From positions 1-33,354 of the forward strand of contig JBEPTZ010000042.1 in NCBI GenBank assembly GCA_041691815.1: DNA of 33,354 nucleotides, in the 5' to 3' direction. The notes beneath the pieces are model-generated. The model was not told the origin of the DNA. It worked only from the letters and a program-made list of their open reading frames with translations, and ran no database searches. The translations under genes and the position numbers were made by a program. Below, piece after piece: positions 26,715 through 33,354 of the stretch. Source of the stretch: 70-18 sp041691815. Lineage in GTDB: Bacteria > Pseudomonadota > Alphaproteobacteria > Acetobacterales > Acetobacteraceae. Every line of letters begins with the position of its first letter. The stretch's first letter is position 1.

Positions 26715-28576
26715 GTCGCACTCCGCTGCGGCGCCGCGACGGTCTGCGCCTGGCGCGCCGCCGGGTCGCGGTTGAGCACGTCGGTCATGATCGCGCGGGC
26801 GATCGGGGCGGCGGTATCGGCGCCGGCATTGCCGTGCTCCACCACCAGCCCCAGCGCGTAACGCGGGGCGTCGAACGGCGCGTAGCAGACGAACAGCGCA
26901 TGCGGGCGGAATTCCCACGGCAGATTGTCGGATTTGTAGCCGCGCTCGCGCTGCTCCCGGCTGACATTGCGCACCTGCACGCTGCCGGTCTTGCCGGCCA
27001 TCTGCACGCCGGGGATCGCCAGCCTGGCCAGTGGGGCCGTGCCATGCGGGGCGTTGACCACCTGCCACATGCCGTCGCGCGCCACCTGCATCATCCGCTC
27101 GGGGATGCCCATGCTGGGCCAGTCCTCGGGTTTCGCGCCGGGTTGCAGAGTGGCGCCGATGCCGCGGGTGAGATGCGGTTGCACCGCCCGGCCGGAGGCG
27201 ATGCGGGCGACCATGGTGGCCAGCGACAGCGGCGTCAGCTGGGTATAGCCCTGGCCGATGCCGGCCACGATGGTATCGCCGATATTCCAGGCATGGCCTT
27301 GCCGCTGCCGCCATTCGCGGGTCGGCACCATGCCGGTGCGGGTGCCCGGCAGCTCGATGTCCAGCTTGACGCCGAGCCCGAAACGGTTGGCCATCGCGGC
27401 GATCTTGTCCATGCCGGTGCGCCGCGCGGTTTCGTAGAAATAGACGTCGCAGCTGTTCTTCAGCCCGCCGCGCATGTCCAGGTGGCCGTGGCCGCCGCGC
27501 TTCCAGCAATGGAAGCGGCGATCGCCGAAATCCAGGTAGCCGGGACAGAAGATCGTCTCGGCGGGCGAGACGGCTTTCGCCTCCAGCGCCGAAATCGCCA
27601 CCACCATCTTGAAGGTCGAGCCCGGCGAGTAGAGTCCGGCCACCGCCTTGTTGATCAGCGGCGCCTTGCGGTTGGAGGTCCAGGCGATCCACTGCGCCTG
27701 CGAGACGCCGGAATTGAACAGCGACGGGTCGAACGACGGGTTGGTGGACATCGCCAGCACCTCGCCGTTGCGGCAATCCATCACCACGGCACTGGCGCTC
27801 TCATCGCCGAGATGGCCCAGCACCTGGCTCTGCAGGTCGGCATCGATGGTGAGTTCGACGTCCTGCCCGGGCGTGCCCTCCTGCCGGTCGATCTCGCGGA
27901 TCACCCGGCCGACCGCGTTGACTTCCAGCTGTACGGCGCCGGCGCGGCCGCGCAACCGGCTTTCGTCGACCCTCTCCATGCCGGCGCGGCCGACGCGGAT
28001 GCCGGGCAGCGCCAGCAGCGGGTCGTCGGCGACGTCCTTTTCGTTCGGCGGCGCGACATAGCCGACCACATGCGCCAGCGTCGGGCCGAACGGGTAGACG
28101 CGGGTGGTGCCGACATCGACCAGCACGCCCGGCAGGTCCGGCGCGTTGACCTCGATGCGGGCCATATCCTCCCAGGTGAGAAATTCGCGCAGGGTCACCG
28201 GGATGAAACGCCGGTGGCGCCTGATCTCGCGCTCGATCCGCGCCCGCTCATGGTCGGGCAGCGGGATGATGCGGGAAAAATTATCCAGCGTGGTGCCGAG
28301 ATCGTCGGTCTGCTCGGCGATCAGCAGCGCGCGCCAGTTGAGCCGGTTGCCGGCGACGACGATGCCCGAGCGGTCCAGCAGGCGGCCGCGCGGCGGTGCG
28401 ATCAGCCGGGTGCTGACGCGGTTGGTCTCGGCCAGCGTCGAATAGCGCTGCCCCTCGACCACCTGCACCTGGTACAGCCGGGCCGCCAGCGCGCCGAGGG
28501 CGGCAAGCTGCACGCCGCCGATCGCCAGGGCGCGGCGGGTGAAGATGAAACGGTCGCGGCCCTCGCGCCTAGGCAT
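26711..28576 (-). CDS. mrdA: Penicillin-binding protein 2 (elongasome transpeptidase)
   Basis: PBP2 cross-links the glycan made by RodA in the periplasm. The 621-residue protein has one N-terminal transmembrane anchor (about residues 15-38), a dimerisation/pedestal domain, and a transpeptidase domain with the active serine in S320-T-F-K323, S375-C-D377 and K529-T-G-S532. The SxD second motif is the PBP2 form and separates it from PBP3. It overlaps mreD by 8 bases and rodA by 4. Beta-lactams of the mecillinam type target this family. Confidence 0.97.
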   Translation of the reverse strand: MPRREGRDRFIFTRRALAIGGVQLAALGALAARLYQVQVVEGQRYSTLAETNRVSTRLIAPPRGRLLDRSGIVVAGNRLNWRALLIAEQTDDLGTTLDNFSRIIPLPDHERARIEREIRRHRRFIPVTLREFLTWEDMARIEVNAPDLPGVLVDVGTTRVYPFGPTLAHVVGYVAPPNEKDVADDPLLALPGIRVGRAGMERVDESRLRGRAGAVQLEVNAVGRVIREIDRQEGTPGQDVELTIDADLQSQVLGHLGDESASAVVMDCRNGEVLAMSTNPSFDPSLFNSGVSQAQWIAWTSNRKAPLINKAVAGLYSPGSTFKMVVAISALEAKAVSPAETIFCPGYLDFGDRRFHCWKRGGHGHLDMRGGLKNSCDVYFYETARRTGMDKIAAMANRFGLGVKLDIELPGTRTGMVPTREWRQRQGHAWNIGDTIVAGIGQGYTQLTPLSLATMVARIASGRAVQPHLTRGIGATLQPGAKPEDWPSMGIPERMMQVARDGMWQVVNAPHGTAPLARLAIPGVQMAGKTGSVQVRNVSREQRERGYKSDNLPWEFRPHALFVCYAPFDAPRYALGLVVEHGNAGADTAAPIARAIMTDVLNRDPAARQAQTVAAPQRSAT

Positions 28577-29147
28577 GGTCCGGCTCGGCCAGGGTCTGGT
28601 GGGCGCGGATCAGCGGCACCGCCAGCAGCGGGTAGATGCCGGCGGCCAGCACGCCGACGAACAGCGCCGGGCCAGGTGGCAGCAGGCGGAAGGTGAGGGC
28701 TGCGGTGAGCACCCACTCCAGCAGCGCCGCCCCCAGCGCCAGGGCGGAAAACACCAGCCAGACCGGGATGAAGCCCTGCCGGGCCAGCACCCGCCGCCCG
28801 CGCATCGCGGTGCCGTGCAGCAGCAGCAGGATCAGCACCGAAACGCCCAGCGGTGCGTCAGACAGCAGATCGGCCAGCACGCCGAGCAGAAACACCGCCA
28901 GCGGCGGCATCGAGGTCGGGCGATACACCGACCAGAAGAACACGCAGCCCATCGCCACCGCGCCCTGCAGCGCCGGCTGGCAATCCAGCCCCAGCGGTGC
29001 GGCGAACAGCAGCAGCAGCAGTGCGGTGCTGATCGCCGGGAAGCTGAACCGCGCCGATATGTCCAGCCGGCGCCACATGCTCGGCCGCGGACGAATGCCG
29101 GGCCGGCGAATGCCACGGCTGGCCTCGGAGATGCGCCTATCGTCCAT
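28569..29147 (-). CDS. mreD: Rod shape-determining protein MreD
   Basis: MreD is a small inner-membrane protein of the elongasome. From the ATG at 29147 the product is 192 residues: a basic, Arg/Pro-rich N-terminus of about 30 residues, then several hydrophobic helices (FPAISTALLLLLFAAPLG, PPLAVFLLGVLADLLSDAPLG, VSVLILLLLHGTAM). LGVLADLLSDAPLGVS is the most family-like segment. The frame stays open upstream within mreC but without homology. The assignment rests on hydropathy and position between mreC and mrdA, since the family is weakly conserved. Confidence 0.92.
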   Translation of the reverse strand: MDDRRISEASRGIRRPGIRPRPSMWRRLDISARFSFPAISTALLLLLFAAPLGLDCQPALQGAVAMGCVFFWSVYRPTSMPPLAVFLLGVLADLLSDAPLGVSVLILLLLHGTAMRGRRVLARQGFIPVWLVFSALALGAALLEWVLTAALTFRLLPPGPALFVGVLAAGIYPLLAVPLIRAHQTLAEPDHA

Positions 29148-30018
29148 CGGTCTGGCGGCGGGCATGCCAGTCGGGCGTGTTGCCGGTGGCCTCCGGCGAC
29201 AGCAGTCCGCGCAGCCCGTAATCGAAGATGCGCACGATCTCCAGCCGATCCAGCCGCGCCGCCGGCTGCAGCTCCGGCACGTTGCTGGCGTTGTAATGCA
29301 CGGTGCCGACAATGAGGCCGGGCGGGAAAGCGCCGGCCTCGGCGCTGGTCACCACCCGCTCGCCCTCGGTCGGATGCACGCCCTCCGGCCAGTGCATCAG
29401 CCGCGGCCGCGGTCCATTGGTGCCCATCAGCATGGCCCGCGCGCCGCTGCCCTCCAAGGTCACCGGAATCCGGCTGTTGATATCGGTGATCAGCAACACC
29501 CGCACGCTGCGCGAGCCGACCTCGGTCACCCGCCCGACCAGGCCGCGATCGTCCAGCGCGATCTGCCCCTTGCTGATGTGGTGGTTCGGCCCGGCCGCCA
29601 GCAGTACCGAGCGCGCGTAGACCCCGCCGGCGTCGGCCACCACCCGGGCGGTGACGTAATGCGCCTGCGGATCGGGGATCCAGCGCAGATTGGCCTTCAG
29701 CCTGGCGTTCTCGGCATCCAGCGCCAGCGCGACGGACTGCCAGTGCCGCAGCCGCTCGTTCTCCTGCCGCAGCCGGGCATTGTCGTCGAACACACTCAGC
29801 ACCCGCCGCCCGTTCTGCAGCGCCAGGTGCACATGCTCCACCGGCTGTGCCATCACCGCGTAGATCGGCGCCAGCGCGTCGGACAGCGCGATCCGCGCCC
29901 GCTCCGCCAGCAGGGTATCCGCCTTGCCGAGCAGCATCAGCCCGAACGCCGCCGCGATCAGCACGGGCAGCGTGAGCCGGGCCAGCGCCTGACGCACCGG
30001 GATCGACAGCCGGATCAC
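29137..30018 (-). CDS. mreC: Cell shape-determining protein MreC
   Basis: MreC is a bitopic periplasmic scaffold that activates PBP2-RodA. The 293-residue protein has a membrane anchor at about residues 13-33, a coiled coil at about 77-110 (DDNARLRQENERLRHW) and the MreC beta-barrel core (GGVYARSVLLAAGPNHHISKG, DDRGLVGRVTEVG, VLLITDINSRIPV). It begins with GTG at 30018, with AGGAAG about 11 bases upstream. The stop overlaps the mreD start by 11 bases. A 73-base gap separates it from mreB. Confidence 0.96.
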   Translation of the reverse strand: MIRLSIPVRQALARLTLPVLIAAAFGLMLLGKADTLLAERARIALSDALAPIYAVMAQPVEHVHLALQNGRRVLSVFDDNARLRQENERLRHWQSVALALDAENARLKANLRWIPDPQAHYVTARVVADAGGVYARSVLLAAGPNHHISKGQIALDDRGLVGRVTEVGSRSVRVLLITDINSRIPVTLEGSGARAMLMGTNGPRPRLMHWPEGVHPTEGERVVTSAEAGAFPPGLIVGTVHYNASNVPELQPAARLDRLEIVRIFDYGLRGLLSPEATGNTPDWHARRQTDGR

Positions 30019-30091
30019 GAGTCGTGTGTCTTCCTACGCCACATGGCCGCTATATGGACTCCGGCCGGGGGGTCATCGCAAGGGGGTAGCC

Positions 30092-31135
30092 TTAATACAT
30101 CGACGTCAGCACATTGCGCAGCCGCTTCATCTCCTCCAGCGCCCGCCCGGTGCCCAGCGCCACGCATTGCAGCGCGTCCTCGGCGATCACCACCGGCAGG
30201 CCGGTGGCGTCGCGCAGCACCTGGTCCAGCCGGTTCAGCAGCGCCCCGCCGCCGGTCAGCACGATGCCCTTGTCGACGATATCGGCGGCCAGCTCGGGCG
30301 GCGTGTTCTCCAGCGCCACCTTCACCGCCTCGACGATAGCGCTCACCGGCTCGGCCAGGCTCTCGGCGATCGCCCGCTGGCTGACCACGATCTCGCGCGG
30401 CACGCCGTTCATCAGGTCGCGCCCCTTCACCTCGCGGTACGGCCCGTCCTCGGTCTCCCACGGCGCCGAGGCAGCGCCGATATCCATCTTGATCCGCTCG
30501 GCTGAGCTTTCGCCGATCAGCAGGTTATGGTTGCGCCGGATGAAGCTGATGATCGCCTCGTCCATCTTGTCGCCGCCGACCCGCACGCTGCGGCTGTACA
30601 CAATCCCGCCCAGCGAGATCACCGCCACCTCGGTGGTGCCGCCGCCGATATCCACCACCATGCTGCCGGAAGGCTCGGTCACCGGCAGCCCGGCGCCGAT
30701 TGCGGCGGCCATCGGCTCCTCGATCAGCAGCACCTTGCGGGCGCCGGCGCTCTCGGCACTCTCCTGGATCGCCCGGCGCTCCACCGCCGTCGAACCGGAC
30801 GGCACGCAGACGATAATCAGCGGTGAGGCAAACCCGCGCCGGTTATGCACCTTGCGGATGAAATGCTTGATCATCTCCTCCGCCACCTCGAAATCGGCGA
30901 TCACCCCGTCGCGTAGCGGCCGGATCGCCTGGATGTTGCCAGGCGTGCGGCCGAGCATCAGCTTGGCCTCCTCACCGACCGCCAGCACCTGCTTCTTGCC
31001 GCGCACGTCAGCAATCGCCACCACGCTCGGCTCGTCGAGCACAATGCCGCGGCCCTTCACGTAAACCAGGGTGTTGGCAGTGCCGAGATCGATGGCCATG
31101 TCGGCCGACATGAAGCCAAGCAGGCGTGAAAACAT
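30092..31135 (-). CDS. mreB: Rod shape-determining actin homologue MreB
   Basis: MreB forms ATP-dependent membrane-bound filaments that guide lateral wall synthesis. The 347-residue protein shows the actin-fold ATP sites: phosphate-1 DLGTANTLVY at residues 16-25, phosphate-2 VVDIGGGTTEV at 160-170 and adenosine motif LTGGGALL at 293-300. The N-terminal MFSRLLGFMS may be the membrane-tethering amphipathic helix. It is the first gene of the minus-strand cluster mreB-mreC-mreD-mrdA-rodA, 113 bases after leuA; a clear promoter is not visible in that gap. Confidence 0.99.
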   Translation of the reverse strand: MFSRLLGFMSADMAIDLGTANTLVYVKGRGIVLDEPSVVAIADVRGKKQVLAVGEEAKLMLGRTPGNIQAIRPLRDGVIADFEVAEEMIKHFIRKVHNRRGFASPLIIVCVPSGSTAVERRAIQESAESAGARKVLLIEEPMAAAIGAGLPVTEPSGSMVVDIGGGTTEVAVISLGGIVYSRSVRVGGDKMDEAIISFIRRNHNLLIGESSAERIKMDIGAASAPWETEDGPYREVKGRDLMNGVPREIVVSQRAIAESLAEPVSAIVEAVKVALENTPPELAADIVDKGIVLTGGGALLNRLDQVLRDATGLPVVIAEDALQCVALGTGRALEEMKRLRNVLTSMY

Positions 31136-31204
31136 GGGGAGGCCCTTCGTGTCCGCGCGGAGCCGCAGGGCTTAACCCCCCCGGAGGCGGGCGACAAGGG
31201 CCAG

Positions 31205-31236
31205 AAAACACGGGCCAGAGGTTCCCCCCTGGCCCG
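31205..31236 (-). terminator. Probable intrinsic terminator of leuA (minus strand)
   Basis: On the minus strand CGGGCCAG pairs with CTGGCCCG (plus coordinates 31229-31236 and 31211-31218) with a ten-base loop, followed at once by TGTTTT (31205-31210). The stem is 8 bp and GC-rich and the T-run is short. It lies 13 bases after the leuA stop and before mreB, so most leuA transcripts should end here. Confidence 0.65.
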
Positions 31237-31248
31237 CCAGCCGCCCGC

Positions 31249-32835
31249 TCAGGCCGAAAGGGCGGCCGGTTCAGTCCGGGTGCGCTTGACCAGCAGCTTG
31301 TTCAGCGCATGCAGATAGGCCCGCGCCGAGGCGACGATGGTGTCGGTGTCCGCGCCCTGCCCATCCACCATCTTGCCGTCCTCCTCCAGGCGAACGGTCA
31401 CCTTGGCCTGCGCATCGGTGCCCTCGGTCACCGCGCCCACCGAATACAGCCGCAGCGTCGCCTCATGCGGAAACAGCGCCCGGATGGCGATAAACGTCGC
31501 ATCCACCGGCCCGTCGCCCGGCTCGGTGGCGGTCACCAGCACGCCGTCGATCTCCAGCTCCATGGTGGCCCGCGCCCGGGTCTTGCTGCTGGACTGCACC
31601 TCCAGCGAAATCAGCTTGATGCGGTCATGGTCGCGCATCACCTCGTCATCCACCAGCGCCACGATATCCTCGTCGTAGACCACCTTCTTGCGGTCGGCGA
31701 GGTCCTTGAACCGGCGGAACGCGTCGTTCAGCTTGTTGTCGCCGATCTCGCCATAACCCAGCGTGCGCAGCTTGTCGCGGAACGCCGCCCGGCCGGAATG
31801 CTTGCCCATCACCAGATTCGACCGCGTCCAGCCGACACTCTGCGGCGTCATGATCTCATAGGTGGAGGCGTTCTTCAGGATACCGTCCTGGTGAATCCCA
31901 CTCTCATGCGCGAACGCGTTGCGCCCGACGATCGCCTTGTTCGGCTGCACGTCGAACCCGGTGATGGTCGACAGCAGCCGCGAGGTCTTCAGGATGTTCT
32001 CGGTGATCACCCGCGGCTTGCAGCCGGCCACGTCCGGCCGGGTGCGGATCGCCATCACCACCTCTTCCAGCGCCGCATTGCCGGCCCGCTCGCCAATGCC
32101 GTTGATCGTGCACTCGATCTGCCGCACCCCGGCTTGCAGCGCCGCCAGCGTATTGGCCACCGCCAGCCCCAGATCGTTATGGTTATGCGCCGACAGCACC
32201 ACCCGCTCGATCCCCGGCACCCGGTTGCGCAGCATGGTGAACATCCGGGTAATATCGGCCGGCAGCGCATAGCCGACGGTATCCGGCACGTTGATCGTGG
32301 TTGCCCCGGCCTTGATCGCCGCTTCCACCGCGCGGCACAGGAAATCGTCGTCGCTGCGGCTGCCATCCTCGGCCGACCACTCCACATCAGCGGCGTGGTT
32401 GCGCGCCAGGGTCACGTTCTCGGTGATGCTGGCCAGCACCTCGTCCGGCGTCATGCGCAGCTTGTGCTCCATATGCAGCGCCGAGGTGGCGATCACGATA
32501 TGGATGCGCGGCCGCGCCGCCGGCGCCAGCGCCTCGGCCGAGCGCAGGATGTCGGCGCGGTGGCAGCGCGACAGGCTGGCGATCACCGGCCCGTCCGGCC
32601 GGCGGCCGATGGTCTCGGCAATCGCCTTCACGCTGTCGAAATCGCCGATCGAGGCAATCGCGAACCCGGCCTCCATCACATCGACGCCGAGATCGGCCAG
32701 CGCCTCGGCCATACGCAGCTTTTCCTGCAGATTCATCGAGAAACCAGGCGATTGCTCGCCGTCGCGCAGCGTGGTGTCGAAAATGATCACGCGGTCGTCC
32801 GGCAGTTCGCCGAAACTCGGATGGGTAATGGTCAT
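31249..32835 (-). CDS. leuA: 2-isopropylmalate synthase
   Basis: LeuA condenses acetyl-CoA with 2-oxoisovalerate, the first committed step of leucine synthesis, and is usually feedback-inhibited by leucine. The 528-residue product has DTTLRDGEQSPGF (D20 on), the metal-binding H217-N-H219 in SAHNHNDLG, and NGIGERAGNAALEE. An allosteric C-terminal domain follows after about residue 390. This is the long bacterial LeuA form. I chose the ATG at 32835, with GAGGG 7 bases upstream; the frame extends 55 codons further upstream but those residues are unlike LeuA and cover the leader described at 32836-33019. Confidence 0.98.
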   Translation of the reverse strand: MTITHPSFGELPDDRVIIFDTTLRDGEQSPGFSMNLQEKLRMAEALADLGVDVMEAGFAIASIGDFDSVKAIAETIGRRPDGPVIASLSRCHRADILRSAEALAPAARPRIHIVIATSALHMEHKLRMTPDEVLASITENVTLARNHAADVEWSAEDGSRSDDDFLCRAVEAAIKAGATTINVPDTVGYALPADITRMFTMLRNRVPGIERVVLSAHNHNDLGLAVANTLAALQAGVRQIECTINGIGERAGNAALEEVVMAIRTRPDVAGCKPRVITENILKTSRLLSTITGFDVQPNKAIVGRNAFAHESGIHQDGILKNASTYEIMTPQSVGWTRSNLVMGKHSGRAAFRDKLRTLGYGEIGDNKLNDAFRRFKDLADRKKVVYDEDIVALVDDEVMRDHDRIKLISLEVQSSSKTRARATMELEIDGVLVTATEPGDGPVDATFIAIRALFPHEATLRLYSVGAVTEGTDAQAKVTVRLEEDGKMVDGQGADTDTIVASARAYLHALNKLLVKRTRTEPAALSA

Positions 32836-32914
32836 GGTGGCCCTCAGTGCATTCTTGATACGACAATAGCCCCAGGGTTCCCCCTGAGCGATGCCGCGAT
32901 CTAGCCGCGCGGCG
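32836..32914 (-). promoter_or_regulatory. Candidate leuA attenuator region
   Basis: Between the leader peptide stop and leuA lie alternative hairpins (plus coordinates). CAGGG (32873-32877) pairs with CCCTG (32882-32886). The same 32881-32886 CCCCTG can instead pair with CAGGGG (32922-32927) inside the last leader codons, so the two are mutually exclusive. GCCGCG (32893-32898) pairs with CGCGGC (32908-32913). CTCAG (32843-32847), overlapping the leuA ribosome-binding site, can pair with CTGAG (32884-32888). No T-run is present, so control would be of translation or Rho-linked, not a classic terminator. Confidence 0.4.
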
Positions 32915-33019
32915 TCACGCCCAGGGGCGGCTAAGTCGAAGGAGGAGGCCCAGCGCGCGCGCAGCCAGCGGTGCAACTGCACACAAGCCAAGACGTGCAA
33001 AGGTGGCGCGACGATCCAT
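32915..33019 (-). CDS. Putative leucine-rich leader peptide of leuA
   Basis: A 34-codon frame upstream of leuA starts with ATG at 33019 and ends in TGA at 32915-32917. Eight of 34 residues are leucine, with LGLLLRL at 23-29 encoded by CTG, CTC, CTC, CTT and CTT, shortly before the stop. Leucine-rich leader peptides controlling leuA by ribosome stalling are known in proteobacteria. The ribosome-binding site is weak, so the peptide is a prediction from composition, position and the mutually exclusive hairpins that follow. Confidence 0.5.
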   Translation of the reverse strand: MDRRATFARLGLCAVAPLAARALGLLLRLSRPWA

Positions 33020-33108
33020 TACCGCAGGCTAGCCCCGCGCGCCGGTTGATGCAAGCATGTGTGGGATAACGGCAGTTTGCCAGTCACCTCGCAGGAGCCA
33101 AATTAGCG

Positions 33109-33345
33109 ATGGGTCGCTTGCCAGAGCCATTTTTCCTTATCGTGAAAGATGATGTTCGAAAATATTTTTGCGTAGAAGGACCGATGCAAAGAGACCTAAC
33201 GTGGACATCGGCAATAGGGAATGCCCAACAGGCCGGTCAGAAGATCAGCTACGAGAGGGCACCAGCACTCGGAACAGCTGACTATGTTGCTGAGATTTAT
33301 CAGTGTCTGACTGAGAATGGGTTGAGTGATTTCAGTGGGTTGTGA
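33109..33345 (+). CDS. Small hypothetical protein, AT-rich orphan ORF
   Basis: A complete 78-residue frame starting MGRLPEPFFLIVKDDVRKYF, with AGGAG about 11 bases before its ATG. I do not recognise any family, signal peptide or membrane segment; it is mixed in charge with two cysteines. Its base composition is unlike its neighbours: 33121-33180 has 22 G or C in 60, whereas 32521-32580 within leuA has about 48 in 60. That suggests recent acquisition, or a decayed or non-coding island edge. It is divergent from leuA. Coding status is moderate. Confidence 0.5.
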   Translation: MGRLPEPFFLIVKDDVRKYFCVEGPMQRDLTWTSAIGNAQQAGQKISYERAPALGTADYVAEIYQCLTENGLSDFSGL

Positions 33346-33354
33346 TTCTATCGG

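Noticed and set aside
26715..27776. N-terminal extension of rodA by 354 codons into mrdA
   Set aside because: RodA homology starts exactly at MSLLERRL with GGAG upstream; the upstream frame is an out-of-frame shadow of mrdA.
26834..28696. A 620-codon plus-strand frame opposite mrdA
   Set aside because: Antisense shadow of PBP2; the sequence is rich in His, Gln, Arg and Gly and resembles no protein.
31126..32904. A 592-codon plus-strand frame opposite leuA
   Set aside because: Antisense shadow of a clearly conserved gene, low-complexity product.
32836..33000. A 55-codon N-terminal extension of leuA
   Set aside because: LeuA homology begins at MTITHPSFGE, which has its own GAGGG site. The extension would begin at a TTG and covers the leader with a leucine-rich frame in a different register.

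Overview
The window is a high-GC bacterial chromosome segment built around the large RNA polymerase / ribosomal protein supercluster. The gene order (rpoC, rpsL, rpsG, tuf, rpsJ through secY, adk, rpsM, rpsK, rpoA, rplQ, with rpsD, rpmJ and infA absent from the alpha-operon part), the TTGAC-type promoters and the leuA/mreB neighbourhood all point to an alphaproteobacterium. The long Gly/Lys/Ala-rich N-terminus of ribosomal protein L5 and the style of the dispersed GC-rich hairpin repeats suggest Rhodospirillales, probably Acetobacteraceae. That family-level call is inference from memory, not a database result.

Layout. 1-4075: 3' part of rpoC, lacking about the first 30 codons. 4076-4425: a 350-base non-coding gap with a terminator-like hairpin, a good promoter and a structured leader. 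4426-6578: a short str operon of rpsL, rpsG and tuf; fusA, normally between rpsG and tuf, is missing. 6662-17725: the S10 and spc gene strings in canonical order (rpsJ to secY) with very short gaps or overlaps. 17722-18387: adk, starting on a TTG that overlaps the secY stop. 18426-21100: a second strong promoter, a structured leader, then rpsM, rpsK, rpoA and rplQ, closed by a textbook intrinsic terminator at 21126-21150. 21243-25509: a plus-strand accessory block with rarA, an RluA-family pseudouridine synthase and two tandem paralogous NodB/PuuE-type deacetylase-fold proteins. It is flanked by two copies of a 51-base double-hairpin repeat that differ by a compensatory base-pair change. 25560-31135 (minus strand): the complete rod-shape and elongation cluster, transcribed mreB, mreC, mreD, mrdA (PBP2), rodA. 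31249-32835 (minus): leuA, preceded by a likely leucine-rich leader peptide (32915-33019) and candidate attenuator hairpins. 33109-33345: a small, distinctly AT-rich orphan ORF.

Functionally the window joins transcription (rpoC, rpoA), translation (some 27 ribosomal proteins and EF-Tu), protein export (SecY), adenylate balance (Adk), fork maintenance (RarA), cell-wall elongation (Mre/Mrd) and leucine biosynthesis (LeuA). I found no tRNA or rRNA gene, insertion sequence or CRISPR array.

The most interesting material is regulatory and non-coding: two promoters sharing an identically spaced CGCGCCCT box, structured leaders before rpsL and rpsM, an 11-bp perfect inverted repeat over the rpsJ stop codon, further U-less hairpins between ribosomal genes, the leuA leader, and the covarying repeat pair. 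I found no clearly new multi-gene system; the least explained protein-coding element is the tandem pair of non-canonical deacetylase-fold genes.
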